Assembly (NCBI GenBank): GCA_029939535.1
Contig: JAOZST010000056.1
Location: forward strand, 1-20,723
DNA length: 20,723 nucleotides
Direction of reading: 5' to 3'
Source of the DNA: NBML01 sp029939535
GTDB taxonomy: Bacteria > Desulfobacterota > Desulfobacteria > Desulfobacterales > Desulfobacteraceae
The position numbers were made by a program, and so were the translations under genes. The first letter of the stretch is position 1. The number at the start of each line of letters is the position of its first letter. Shown in pieces: positions 8,065 through 13,522 of this stretch. Below the pieces are notes generated by a model, which did not search any database, was not told the DNA's origin, and saw nothing but the letters and a program-made list of their open reading frames with translations.

Positions 8065-8190
8065 AAAAACGATTAATTGATGCTAAAAATCGTACCGAAG
8101 GAATCCCCTTTGATAAAGCCTGTGAAGACCTTGGAGTTTGATCAAACCGGTTTTGAAGACCTTGGCTGGCGGATCGATAAAGACAGGTAA
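8061..8190 (+). pseudogene. Relic of a type II toxin-antitoxin pair (antitoxin tail, YoeB/Txe-like toxin head)
   Basis: Directly at the amidase stop a different frame reads LEKRLIDAKNRTEGIPFDKA and ends at TGA 8139-8141; this resembles the tail of small antitoxins (short helix, then I-P-x-x-x-V-x-x-x-L-G). Overlapping it, a GTG at 8122 opens 22 codons that read LEFDQTGFEDLGWRIDKDR before a TAA at 8188-8190. That is close to the first strand and helix of Txe/YoeB toxins (F-x-x-x-A-x-E-D-x-x-W-x-x-x-D-R-K). The catalytic C-terminal part is missing. Overlapping antitoxin stop and toxin start is the usual arrangement for such pairs. A 12-bp direct repeat (TGAAGACCTTGG at 8123 and 8154) lies inside. 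Assignment is tentative. Confidence 0.4.
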
Positions 8191-8196
8191 TTAAGG

Positions 8197-9192
8197 TCAA
8201 TAGGAATAAAAAAGGTCCTGAACTTCCTGGAAACTGCGTTTTTTTAAAAGAGCCAGCATGAGCAGTATCCTTGCCTTGGCCGGGTTGAGTTCATCCGAGA
8301 CAATAAAATTATTTGCATCATCATCCACTTCAACGTTTCTGCCCACGGTTCCCGTGGGAACCCGTGAGGATCGTATAATGAAGACACCTTTCCCGGCCAT
8401 TTGTGCTGCTTTTTCTAAAGTGGCTTTATTCATGTTTCCATTGCCGTCACCGGCAATTATAATTCCCTTTGCCCCGTTGGTAACGGAGCAATCCAGGAGA
8501 TCCGGCGGCATATCAGCACAGGCATAAATGATGTCCACCCGGGGAAGAACGCCTGTCTTGTTAATGGAAAATTCACTGAGAATGGTGTGTTTCCGAAAGG
8601 GACCCCTGAAATATTTAATGGTTCCGTATATCACAGTTCCGATCAAACCGTTTACCGGAGACAGGAATGTCTCCACAGAGGTGGTATTGGTTTTTGTCAG
8701 GGAATGGGCTCCGTGGATTCTATCATTCATGACTACCATCACTCCCCTTTCCCTGGCCCTGGAATCGGCTGCCACTGCAATGGCATTGTACAGGTTCAGG
8801 GGGCCGTCGGCACTCACGGCAGTGGAGGGCCTCATGGCACCTGTCATGACAACAGGTTTATGGTTTTGCACGGTCAAATTCAGAAAAAAAGCAGTTTCTT
8901 CCATGGTATCCGTTCCATGGGTAACCACAACTCCGTCAATATCCTGTCTGGCTAGGAGTTCATTGATACGGCAGGAAAGGCTTACCATGATTTTAAAGGA
9001 CATATCCTGGGAGCCCACACTGGAAAACTGCTCCCCATCCACAAGGGCCAGGTTTCCAAGATCAGGCAGGACCTGGATCATTCCATCAATTCCTACCTTG
9101 GCTGAGGTGTATCCAGCCTGGGTGGGAGATGGGGCTGCGCCGGCAATGGTGCCGCCTGTGGCCAGTATTTTTACGCTGGGCAGTGTTTTCAT
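8197..9192 (-). CDS. ansB: L-asparaginase, type II (AnsB-like), apparently cytoplasmic
   Basis: The product hydrolyses L-asparagine to aspartate and ammonia. Conserved elements are ILATGGTIAG with nucleophile Thr15, the Tyr28 of the flexible loop, GEQFSSVGSQDM, VTHGTDTMEET with the second catalytic Thr-Asp pair, TGAMRPSTAVSADGPLNLYN, and LTKTNTT with the catalytic lysine. The C-terminus VRSSRVPTG-like, DELNPAKARILLMLAL and a final Y is diagnostic for the AnsB branch. The frame extends upstream to 9276, but GGAGA six bases before the ATG at 9190-9192 and the start of homology there favour this start, giving 331 residues. Unlike E. coli AnsB no signal peptide precedes it, and the upstream codons are not hydrophobic either. 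It stands alone, convergent with the preceding plus-strand region. Confidence 0.9.
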   Translation of the reverse strand: MKTLPSVKILATGGTIAGAAPSPTQAGYTSAKVGIDGMIQVLPDLGNLALVDGEQFSSVGSQDMSFKIMVSLSCRINELLARQDIDGVVVTHGTDTMEETAFFLNLTVQNHKPVVMTGAMRPSTAVSADGPLNLYNAIAVAADSRARERGVMVVMNDRIHGAHSLTKTNTTSVETFLSPVNGLIGTVIYGTIKYFRGPFRKHTILSEFSINKTGVLPRVDIIYACADMPPDLLDCSVTNGAKGIIIAGDGNGNMNKATLEKAAQMAGKGVFIIRSSRVPTGTVGRNVEVDDDANNFIVSDELNPAKARILLMLALLKKRSFQEVQDLFYSY

Positions 9193-9329
9193 CGATTCTC
9201 CATTTATTTTATAAGCTGTTCTTTGGGAATGCATATAACGTCTTATACTATTGAATGCCCTGGGCAGGGAAGCCAAAAAAATATTTTACCCTGACCTGGT
9301 TGAAAAACCCCGATTTTTTTTGTTAGGTG

Positions 9330-9499
9330 TTGCAAAGGGATAAAATCCTGAATAAAATCTGGGGAATTGATTATTCTGGTACCACAAGAACCCTTGATCA
9401 GCACATTACCAATCTGAGAAAAAAATAGAAAAAGATCCTGGAATCCCTGTGGTTATCACCCTGGCTCATGGGGTGGGACACAGGTATTCTGTTTCCTGA
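9330..9499 (+). pseudogene. C-terminal relic of an OmpR-family response regulator
   Basis: The frame from 9330 reads LQRDKILNKIWGIDYSG and TTRTLDQHITNLRKK before a TAG. Inserting one A in the A7 run near 9419-9425 restores IEKDPGIPVVITLAHGVGHR up to a TGA at 9497-9499. Together these are the last about 55 residues of the winged-helix DNA-binding domain (…vwG…gTRtlDvHIxxLRkKie…p.i.TvrGvGYrf). The receiver domain and the front of the effector domain are missing. The gene is thus both 5'-truncated and frameshifted. Confidence 0.75.
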
Positions 9500-9514
9500 A
9501 TCTGGATTTGACGA

Positions 9515-9534
9515 TTAGTTGATATATCAACTAA
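9515..9534. promoter_or_regulatory. Perfect 20-bp palindrome, possible operator
   Basis: TTAGTTGATATATCAACTAA is perfectly self-complementary over 20 bases with no loop. It starts 15 bases after the response-regulator relic and about 95 bases upstream of the -35 of the 2-oxoacid oxidoreductase operon. It has no following T-run and a stem made largely of A-T pairs, so a terminator is unlikely. A dimeric repressor site is the simplest reading. Confidence 0.4.
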
Positions 9535-9626
9535 GCTTAAAATTAAAAAACCCGCACGAATCCTATAAGTACCGCTTCTTATTGTCTAATATCAGTTTTT
9601 TATTTATCAGTTATTTGATTTTTTCC

Positions 9627-9676
9627 TTGACAATGCAATTAGTCTATCGCTATGTAATAGCTATGAAATAGATAGC
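9627..9676 (+). promoter_or_regulatory. Promoter of the 2-oxoacid/Mo oxidoreductase operon with GCTAT inverted repeats
   Basis: A consensus -35 TTGACA (9627-9632) is followed after 18 bases by TATGTA (9651-9656) as a fair -10. Overlapping the -10 is GCTAT-gta-ATAGC (9649-9661), and directly downstream GCTAT-n7-ATAGC (9660-9676), which share one element. This would place a regulator over the -10 and start region, suggesting repression. The first gene starts 52 bases later, preceded by GGAGAGGG. Confidence 0.5.
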
Positions 9677-9728
9677 AACCCAATGCATTTTACAAAGAGT
9701 TTTTATATTAGCAAATAGGAGAGGGTGT

Positions 9729-10016
9729 ATGCCGTCAAACAAGTATTTTAAGCATGAAGGCCCATGGTCTGATGCAAATGATCCGTTGATGTGTAGCGAT
9801 ACCGGGGACTGGCGAACCAAGCGCCCGGTGGTGGACAAGGATAAATGTATATTTTGCGGATTTTGTGCCATTTATTGTCCCATCCAGGTGGTTGAAATGA
9901 AAGGGGATACCCATTTTGAAGCAGACCTGAGTTTTTGCAAGGGCTGCGGTATCTGTGCCAAAGAATGTCCCAAACAGGCCATTACCATGATTCCAGAGGG
10001 GGAGTTTCAAAAATGA
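9729..10016 (+). CDS. 2-oxoacid:ferredoxin oxidoreductase, delta subunit (2x[4Fe-4S] ferredoxin)
   Basis: This 95-residue protein has a short N-terminal extension with the GDWR-x-x-RPVVDKDKC segment typical of PorD/VorD. Two 4Fe-4S motifs follow: CIFCGFCAIYCP (Cys40, 43, 46, 50) and CKGCGICAKECP (Cys70, 73, 76, 80). It passes electrons from the catalytic subunits to external ferredoxin. GGAGAGGGTGTATG gives a strong ribosome-binding site. Its stop codon overlaps the start of the alpha gene (ATGA), so the two are translationally coupled. It is the first gene of the operon that runs to 17053. A delta-first order (delta-alpha-beta-gamma) differs from the gamma-delta-alpha-beta order of classical pyruvate enzymes. 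Confidence 0.9.
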   Translation: MPSNKYFKHEGPWSDANDPLMCSDTGDWRTKRPVVDKDKCIFCGFCAIYCPIQVVEMKGDTHFEADLSFCKGCGICAKECPKQAITMIPEGEFQK

Positions 10017-11254
10017 ATATTAAAACAGAGAAACGATCTCAGATGAAGGTGATTACCGGAAACGCGGCAGCAGCCATTGGCGCTAAACTGGCCCGTCCTG
10101 ATGTGGTAGCTGCCTACCCCATTACTCCCCAGACCGAAGTAATTGAACAGATTTCCACTTTTCATGCATCCGGAGAAATGGATTGTGAACTCATTACAGT
10201 GGAAGGGGAAAATTCAGCCATGAATGCTGTCATGGCGGCTTCCCTTGCCGGCGGCCGGGTGTTTACGGCTTCCTCTTCCTGGGGACTTGTGTTTATGTAC
10301 GATGCTGTCCTGGCCACGGCCGGTGCCAGGGCACCTGTGGTAATGGTCAATGTGAACCGGGAAACCCCGGGGATTATTGCTGTGTCTTCGGGCCAGCAGG
10401 ATATGATTTCAACAAGGGACAGCGGGTGGATATTTCTGGTGGCTGAAAGCTGTCAGGAAGTTCTGGACATGGTTATCCAGGCCTATCGTCTGGCAGAGGA
10501 TTATGATATCCAGATACCGGTGATGGTCCACTATGATGGTTTTTACCTTTCCTACCTGTCTGAAGGTGTGGATGTGCCCTTTCAGGAAGATGTGGACAAG
10601 TTCCTTTCTGTTCTCAAGGACCAGCCCGGCAGGACAACACTGAAGCCGGGCCAGAAATTGGGAGTAGGCTCCCATGGTATTCTTGGCGGATACCTGGAAC
10701 TAAGGCATAAACATGTGATGGCTTTTGAAAGATCCAAGGATAAATTTGATGCCATTGACAAGGAATACAACGATATTTTCGGGCGGAGCTATGGCGGCCA
10801 GGTGGAAGAATACCGCATGGAAGATGCCGATGTGGTTCTGGTGGGATCCGGCTCCATGTGCGGCACCATTAAATCTGTCATTGACGAACAGCGGGAAAAA
10901 GGTATAAAGGCCGGGCTTTTAAAGATTCGCATGTACCGTCCCTTTCCCTCCGAGGCCCTGGTGGCATCCCTTGCAGACAAAAAAGCCATTGGCGTGGTGG
11001 ATAGAAGTCTTGCCTTTGGATTTAAAGGGGGCCCTATTTATACGGAACTCAAGGCATTTGAAACCCAGCTGAAGGGTTCAAAACTGATCAGTTTTATTGA
11101 CGGAATTGCCAATAGCGATATCACCACGGACAATGTGGTGAAAATGATTCAAACCACCCTGGATCTGGCCTCGGGCAAGGATGTTCCAGAGGTTACATGG
11201 GTATGTTATCCCGAAGCCAATAAACCCCAATCAAATGAAGTGGGAGGGCAGTAA
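10013..11254 (+). CDS. 2-oxoacid:ferredoxin oxidoreductase, alpha subunit (PorA/VorA/PadG-like)
   Basis: The start overlaps the delta stop by four bases, with GGGGAG upstream; the longer frame from 9935 is not coding before this. The 413 residues contain the pyrimidine-binding domain of the thiamine-diphosphate enzyme: GNAAAAIGAKLARPDVVAAYPITPQTE (N-terminal, shown in conserved order), the catalytic-Glu segment VEGENSAMNAVMAASLAGGR, FTASSSWGLVFMYDAV, SGQQDMISTRDSGWI and MVHYDGFYLSYL. A transketolase C-terminal-like domain follows at about 240-400 (VVLVGSGSMCGTIK, KIRMYRPFPSEAL, VVDRSLAFGFKG). The enzyme oxidatively decarboxylates a 2-oxoacid to the acyl-CoA with ferredoxin reduction. It belongs to the PorA/VorA/PadG group and not to the shorter KorA group. 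Whether the substrate is pyruvate, a branched or an aryl oxoacid cannot be read from the sequence; context favours an aryl oxoacid (see findings). Confidence 0.9.
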   Translation: MNIKTEKRSQMKVITGNAAAAIGAKLARPDVVAAYPITPQTEVIEQISTFHASGEMDCELITVEGENSAMNAVMAASLAGGRVFTASSSWGLVFMYDAVLATAGARAPVVMVNVNRETPGIIAVSSGQQDMISTRDSGWIFLVAESCQEVLDMVIQAYRLAEDYDIQIPVMVHYDGFYLSYLSEGVDVPFQEDVDKFLSVLKDQPGRTTLKPGQKLGVGSHGILGGYLELRHKHVMAFERSKDKFDAIDKEYNDIFGRSYGGQVEEYRMEDADVVLVGSGSMCGTIKSVIDEQREKGIKAGLLKIRMYRPFPSEALVASLADKKAIGVVDRSLAFGFKGGPIYTELKAFETQLKGSKLISFIDGIANSDITTDNVVKMIQTTLDLASGKDVPEVTWVCYPEANKPQSNEVGGQ

Positions 11255-11255
11255 A

Positions 11256-12224
11256 ATGGAGAAAAAAGTTAAACCCAAGAAAGTCAAACCCACAAAAGTA
11301 TTGGACTACCTCAAGCATGAGGACCCTTTTTCAAAGGGAGTGGCCTTTTGTCCCGGCTGCAGCCTGGAGCTGCTGCTGAGGTTTATTCCCCAGGTTTTAG
11401 GAAATGATATTGTGATCACAGGAACTCCCTCCTGTTCAGCACCGGTTCTTCTGGGTCAGAACAATCAATCCTGGCATAGTCTGTCCTATTTTGGAACGCT
11501 CATGACCGGTGCTGCTGCCAATGCAACAGGTCTTGCCCGGTATTATAAAAAAGCAGGTATTGACAATACAGTGGTTTGTTTCAATGGGGACGGCACTGCC
11601 GCAGATATAGGTTTTGGCAATCTGTCCGGGGCAGCAGAACGTAATGAACCCTTTATTTATATCTGTTATGATAATGAAGGGTATATGAATACAGGCATCC
11701 AGAAAAGTGGAACCACGCCCTATGGGGCCGCCACCACCACCACGCCCCCTGGGCTGGTATCCAAGGGGAAAAACCTGCGGAGGATGAATCTGGGCCTTAA
11801 AATGGCCATGCACAAGATTCCCTATGCTGCCACGGCCACCATGAGCAACCTGGAAGATCTGGCCAAAAAGCTGTTAAAAGCCAAAGAGGCAAAAGAAAGA
11901 GGTTTTGCCTTTCTTCATGTGTTTGCACCCTGTCCCACGGGCTGGGGATCGGCCACGGAAAATACCATTGAGATATGCAGGCGGGCCGTGAATACCAATT
12001 ATTTCCCGTTGTGGGAAGCTGAAAACGGCAGGGTCAGGATGACCAAAACCGTTAAAAAACCCAAACCCATTGCCCACTACACTGAATTAATGAAAAAATT
12101 TGCCCATCTGACCCCGGAAGATCTTGAGATTTTACAGGATGATTTGGATTATGAAGTTTGCATGCTGGGCGGGTTAAGTGTTCTGGAAGCCGAATGTCAG
12201 CTTCCATTATCTGCAGACGAATAA
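11256..12224 (+). CDS. 2-oxoacid:ferredoxin oxidoreductase, beta subunit (TPP-binding)
   Basis: The ATG at 11256 follows the alpha stop by one base and is preceded by GGGAGGG, which decides this start over the longer frame from 11181. The 322-residue product has CPGC (Cys32, Cys35), Cys60 and Cys226 (APCPTGW), the four ligands of the proximal 4Fe-4S cluster of PorB-type subunits. The diphosphate/Mg motif GDGTAADIGFGNLSGA begins at Gly111, with the NEGYMNTGIQ continuation of the motif. A lysine-rich tract (KKVKPKKVKPTK) at the N-terminus and a roughly 40-residue C-terminal tail beyond the usual end are mild peculiarities. Together with alpha it forms the thiamine active site. Confidence 0.92.
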   Translation: MEKKVKPKKVKPTKVLDYLKHEDPFSKGVAFCPGCSLELLLRFIPQVLGNDIVITGTPSCSAPVLLGQNNQSWHSLSYFGTLMTGAAANATGLARYYKKAGIDNTVVCFNGDGTAADIGFGNLSGAAERNEPFIYICYDNEGYMNTGIQKSGTTPYGAATTTTPPGLVSKGKNLRRMNLGLKMAMHKIPYAATATMSNLEDLAKKLLKAKEAKERGFAFLHVFAPCPTGWGSATENTIEICRRAVNTNYFPLWEAENGRVRMTKTVKKPKPIAHYTELMKKFAHLTPEDLEILQDDLDYEVCMLGGLSVLEAECQLPLSADE

Positions 12225-12238
12225 AGGAGGATTAAGAT

Positions 12239-12787
12239 ATGAGCGAAGTCAGATTTCACGGCAGAGGAGGCCAGGGTGTTGTGACAACCTCCAAGATTCT
12301 GGCCAATGCCTTTGCCAGGACCGGGCAGTTTGGTGCCAGTTTTCCCATGTTCGGTTTTGAAAGAAGGGGGGCTCCTGTGACTGCATTTGGCAGGTTTTCC
12401 CATAAGCCGGTTCGGGAAAAGACCCAGATCTATAATCCTGATATCCTGGTGGTGCTGGATCCTTCCCAGAAAAATTCATCCATAGTTTTCAAGGGTCTTT
12501 TGCCCGGTGGAATGATGCTTTTAAATGATTCAGATACTAATGCCGGTATCTCCCATGAAAATCTGGAAAAACTGGCCATCATTGATGCTAATAAAATTGC
12601 ATTGGAAGAGATAGGTCTTCCCATCCCAAATACCGTTGTGGTGGGTGCATTTGCAAAAATGTCCGGCCTGCTGGAAATTGAGCCTGTGATAGAGGCGCTT
12701 CAGGATTATTTTTCAGGTAAAAAACTGGCAGCCAATGAAATTTGTGCAAAAAGAGGATTTGAAGAGGTAAAAATTTTTGATCTATAG
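12239..12787 (+). CDS. 2-oxoacid:ferredoxin oxidoreductase, gamma subunit
   Basis: At 182 residues this is the complete gamma domain. It opens with FHGRGGQGVVTTSKILANAF, goes on to SFPMFGFERRGAPVTAFGR, and has the strand DILVVLDPSQ and the segment NTVVVGAFAKMSGLLEIE near the end. This domain closes over CoA in the structurally known pyruvate enzymes. The ribosome-binding site AAAGGAGGATTAAGATATG is near consensus, and the gene follows beta by 14 bases. With delta, alpha and beta it completes a heterotetrameric enzyme. The FAD/NADH subunit (PadH) of the Aromatoleum phenylglyoxylate enzyme has no counterpart here, so the electron acceptor is expected to be ferredoxin. Confidence 0.9.
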   Translation: MSEVRFHGRGGQGVVTTSKILANAFARTGQFGASFPMFGFERRGAPVTAFGRFSHKPVREKTQIYNPDILVVLDPSQKNSSIVFKGLLPGGMMLLNDSDTNAGISHENLEKLAIIDANKIALEEIGLPIPNTVVVGAFAKMSGLLEIEPVIEALQDYFSGKKLAANEICAKRGFEEVKIFDL

Positions 12788-12796
12788 ATAACAATT

Positions 12797-12812
12797 AGAT
12801 AAACATTTATCT
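12797..12812. promoter_or_regulatory. Small inverted repeat between the gamma gene and the Mo-enzyme genes
   Basis: AGATAAA-CA-TTTATCT is a perfect 7-bp inverted repeat with a 2-base centre in the 64-base gap between the gamma subunit and the next Fe-S subunit. The gap is AT-rich and could hold a secondary promoter or an mRNA processing hairpin. There is no T-run suited to termination. Confidence 0.3.
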
Positions 12813-12851
12813 CAAGAATGGGATAACTTTTTAATTATATAAGGAGTTCTT

Positions 12852-13508
12852 ATGCCTAGATGGGGAATGGTAATCGACGTAAAAAGGTGTATTGCCTGCT
12901 GGGGCTGCACCATCGCATGTAAAGAGGAACATTTTCTTCCTCCCAGGGTATTCTTTAACAGGGTGCTCATCGGAGAGACCGGGAAATTCCCGACATCCAG
13001 CAAATTGATCTATCCGGTTCTCTGTAATCATTGCACTGATGCTGCATGCGTGGAAGCATGTCCCACCGGAGCAACCTATATCAGGGAAGATGGAATTGTC
13101 GTTGTTGACGATGACAAATGTGTGGGTTGCAGGGCCTGTCTTGTGAGCTGCCCATACCAGCAGAGAACCTATTATGATCAGAAAGTAAAAGATCGGGAGT
13201 ATTTTCCGGGTCAGGGTAAAACCGAGTATGAACTTCTTGGAGAAAAGCTTTATCCCATGAAAGTGGGAACAGTTATTAAATGCAATTTCTGTTCGGAAAG
13301 GGTTGATGATGGCCTTAAAAAGGGTCTTACCCCTGGGAAAGATGAAGAAGCAACACCTGCATGCGTAAATGCCTGTCCCGTAGGTGCAAGGGTCTTTGGC
13401 GATCTCAGTGATCCAGACAGTGAAATCAGCCGCCTGATCATGGAGAAAAAGGGTAAACAGCTCCGGCCGGAATTTGGAACGGAACCGGCAGTCTATTATA
13501 TTGATTAA
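12852..13508 (+). CDS. Molybdoenzyme iron-sulfur subunit with four [4Fe-4S] clusters (PadC-like)
   Basis: This 218-residue protein is a DmsB/PsrB/NrfC-type electron-transfer subunit with four cysteine groups: CIACWGCTIAC (13, 16, 19, 23), CNHC...C...C (58, 61, 66, 70), CVGCRACLVSC (90, 93, 96, 100), and CNFC (144, 147) pairing with CVNAC (171, 175). All sixteen ligands are present (the fourth Trp-type substitution of DMSO reductase is not seen). No signal peptide precedes the first cluster, so it sits on the cytoplasmic face. AAGGAG lies six bases before the ATG. It connects the molybdenum subunit encoded next with the NrfD membrane subunit. Confidence 0.9.
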   Translation: MPRWGMVIDVKRCIACWGCTIACKEEHFLPPRVFFNRVLIGETGKFPTSSKLIYPVLCNHCTDAACVEACPTGATYIREDGIVVVDDDKCVGCRACLVSCPYQQRTYYDQKVKDREYFPGQGKTEYELLGEKLYPMKVGTVIKCNFCSERVDDGLKKGLTPGKDEEATPACVNACPVGARVFGDLSDPDSEISRLIMEKKGKQLRPEFGTEPAVYYID

Positions 13509-13522
13509 ATACAGGGGGAAAC

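Larger units (their letters stand above)
9193..9728. other. Divergent intergenic region between asparaginase and the 2-oxoacid oxidoreductase operon
   Basis: About 536 bases with no intact gene. It contains a response-regulator relic (9330-9499), a 20-bp palindrome (9515-9534), and the promoter with GCTAT inverted repeats of the downstream operon (9627-9676), each listed separately. The remaining sequence (9535-9626) is AT-rich without recognised content. Confidence 0.5.

Noticed and set aside
8528..9214. 228-codon open frame on the plus strand
   Set aside because: It is antisense to the well-conserved asparaginase gene, has no recognisable motif or ribosome-binding site, and reflects codon bias of the real gene.
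10013..12787. Indolepyruvate or 2-oxoglutarate (KorAB) type enzyme
   Set aside because: IorA-type fusion architecture is absent, and the 413-residue alpha subunit has the longer PorA/VorA/PadG layout, not the short KorA one.
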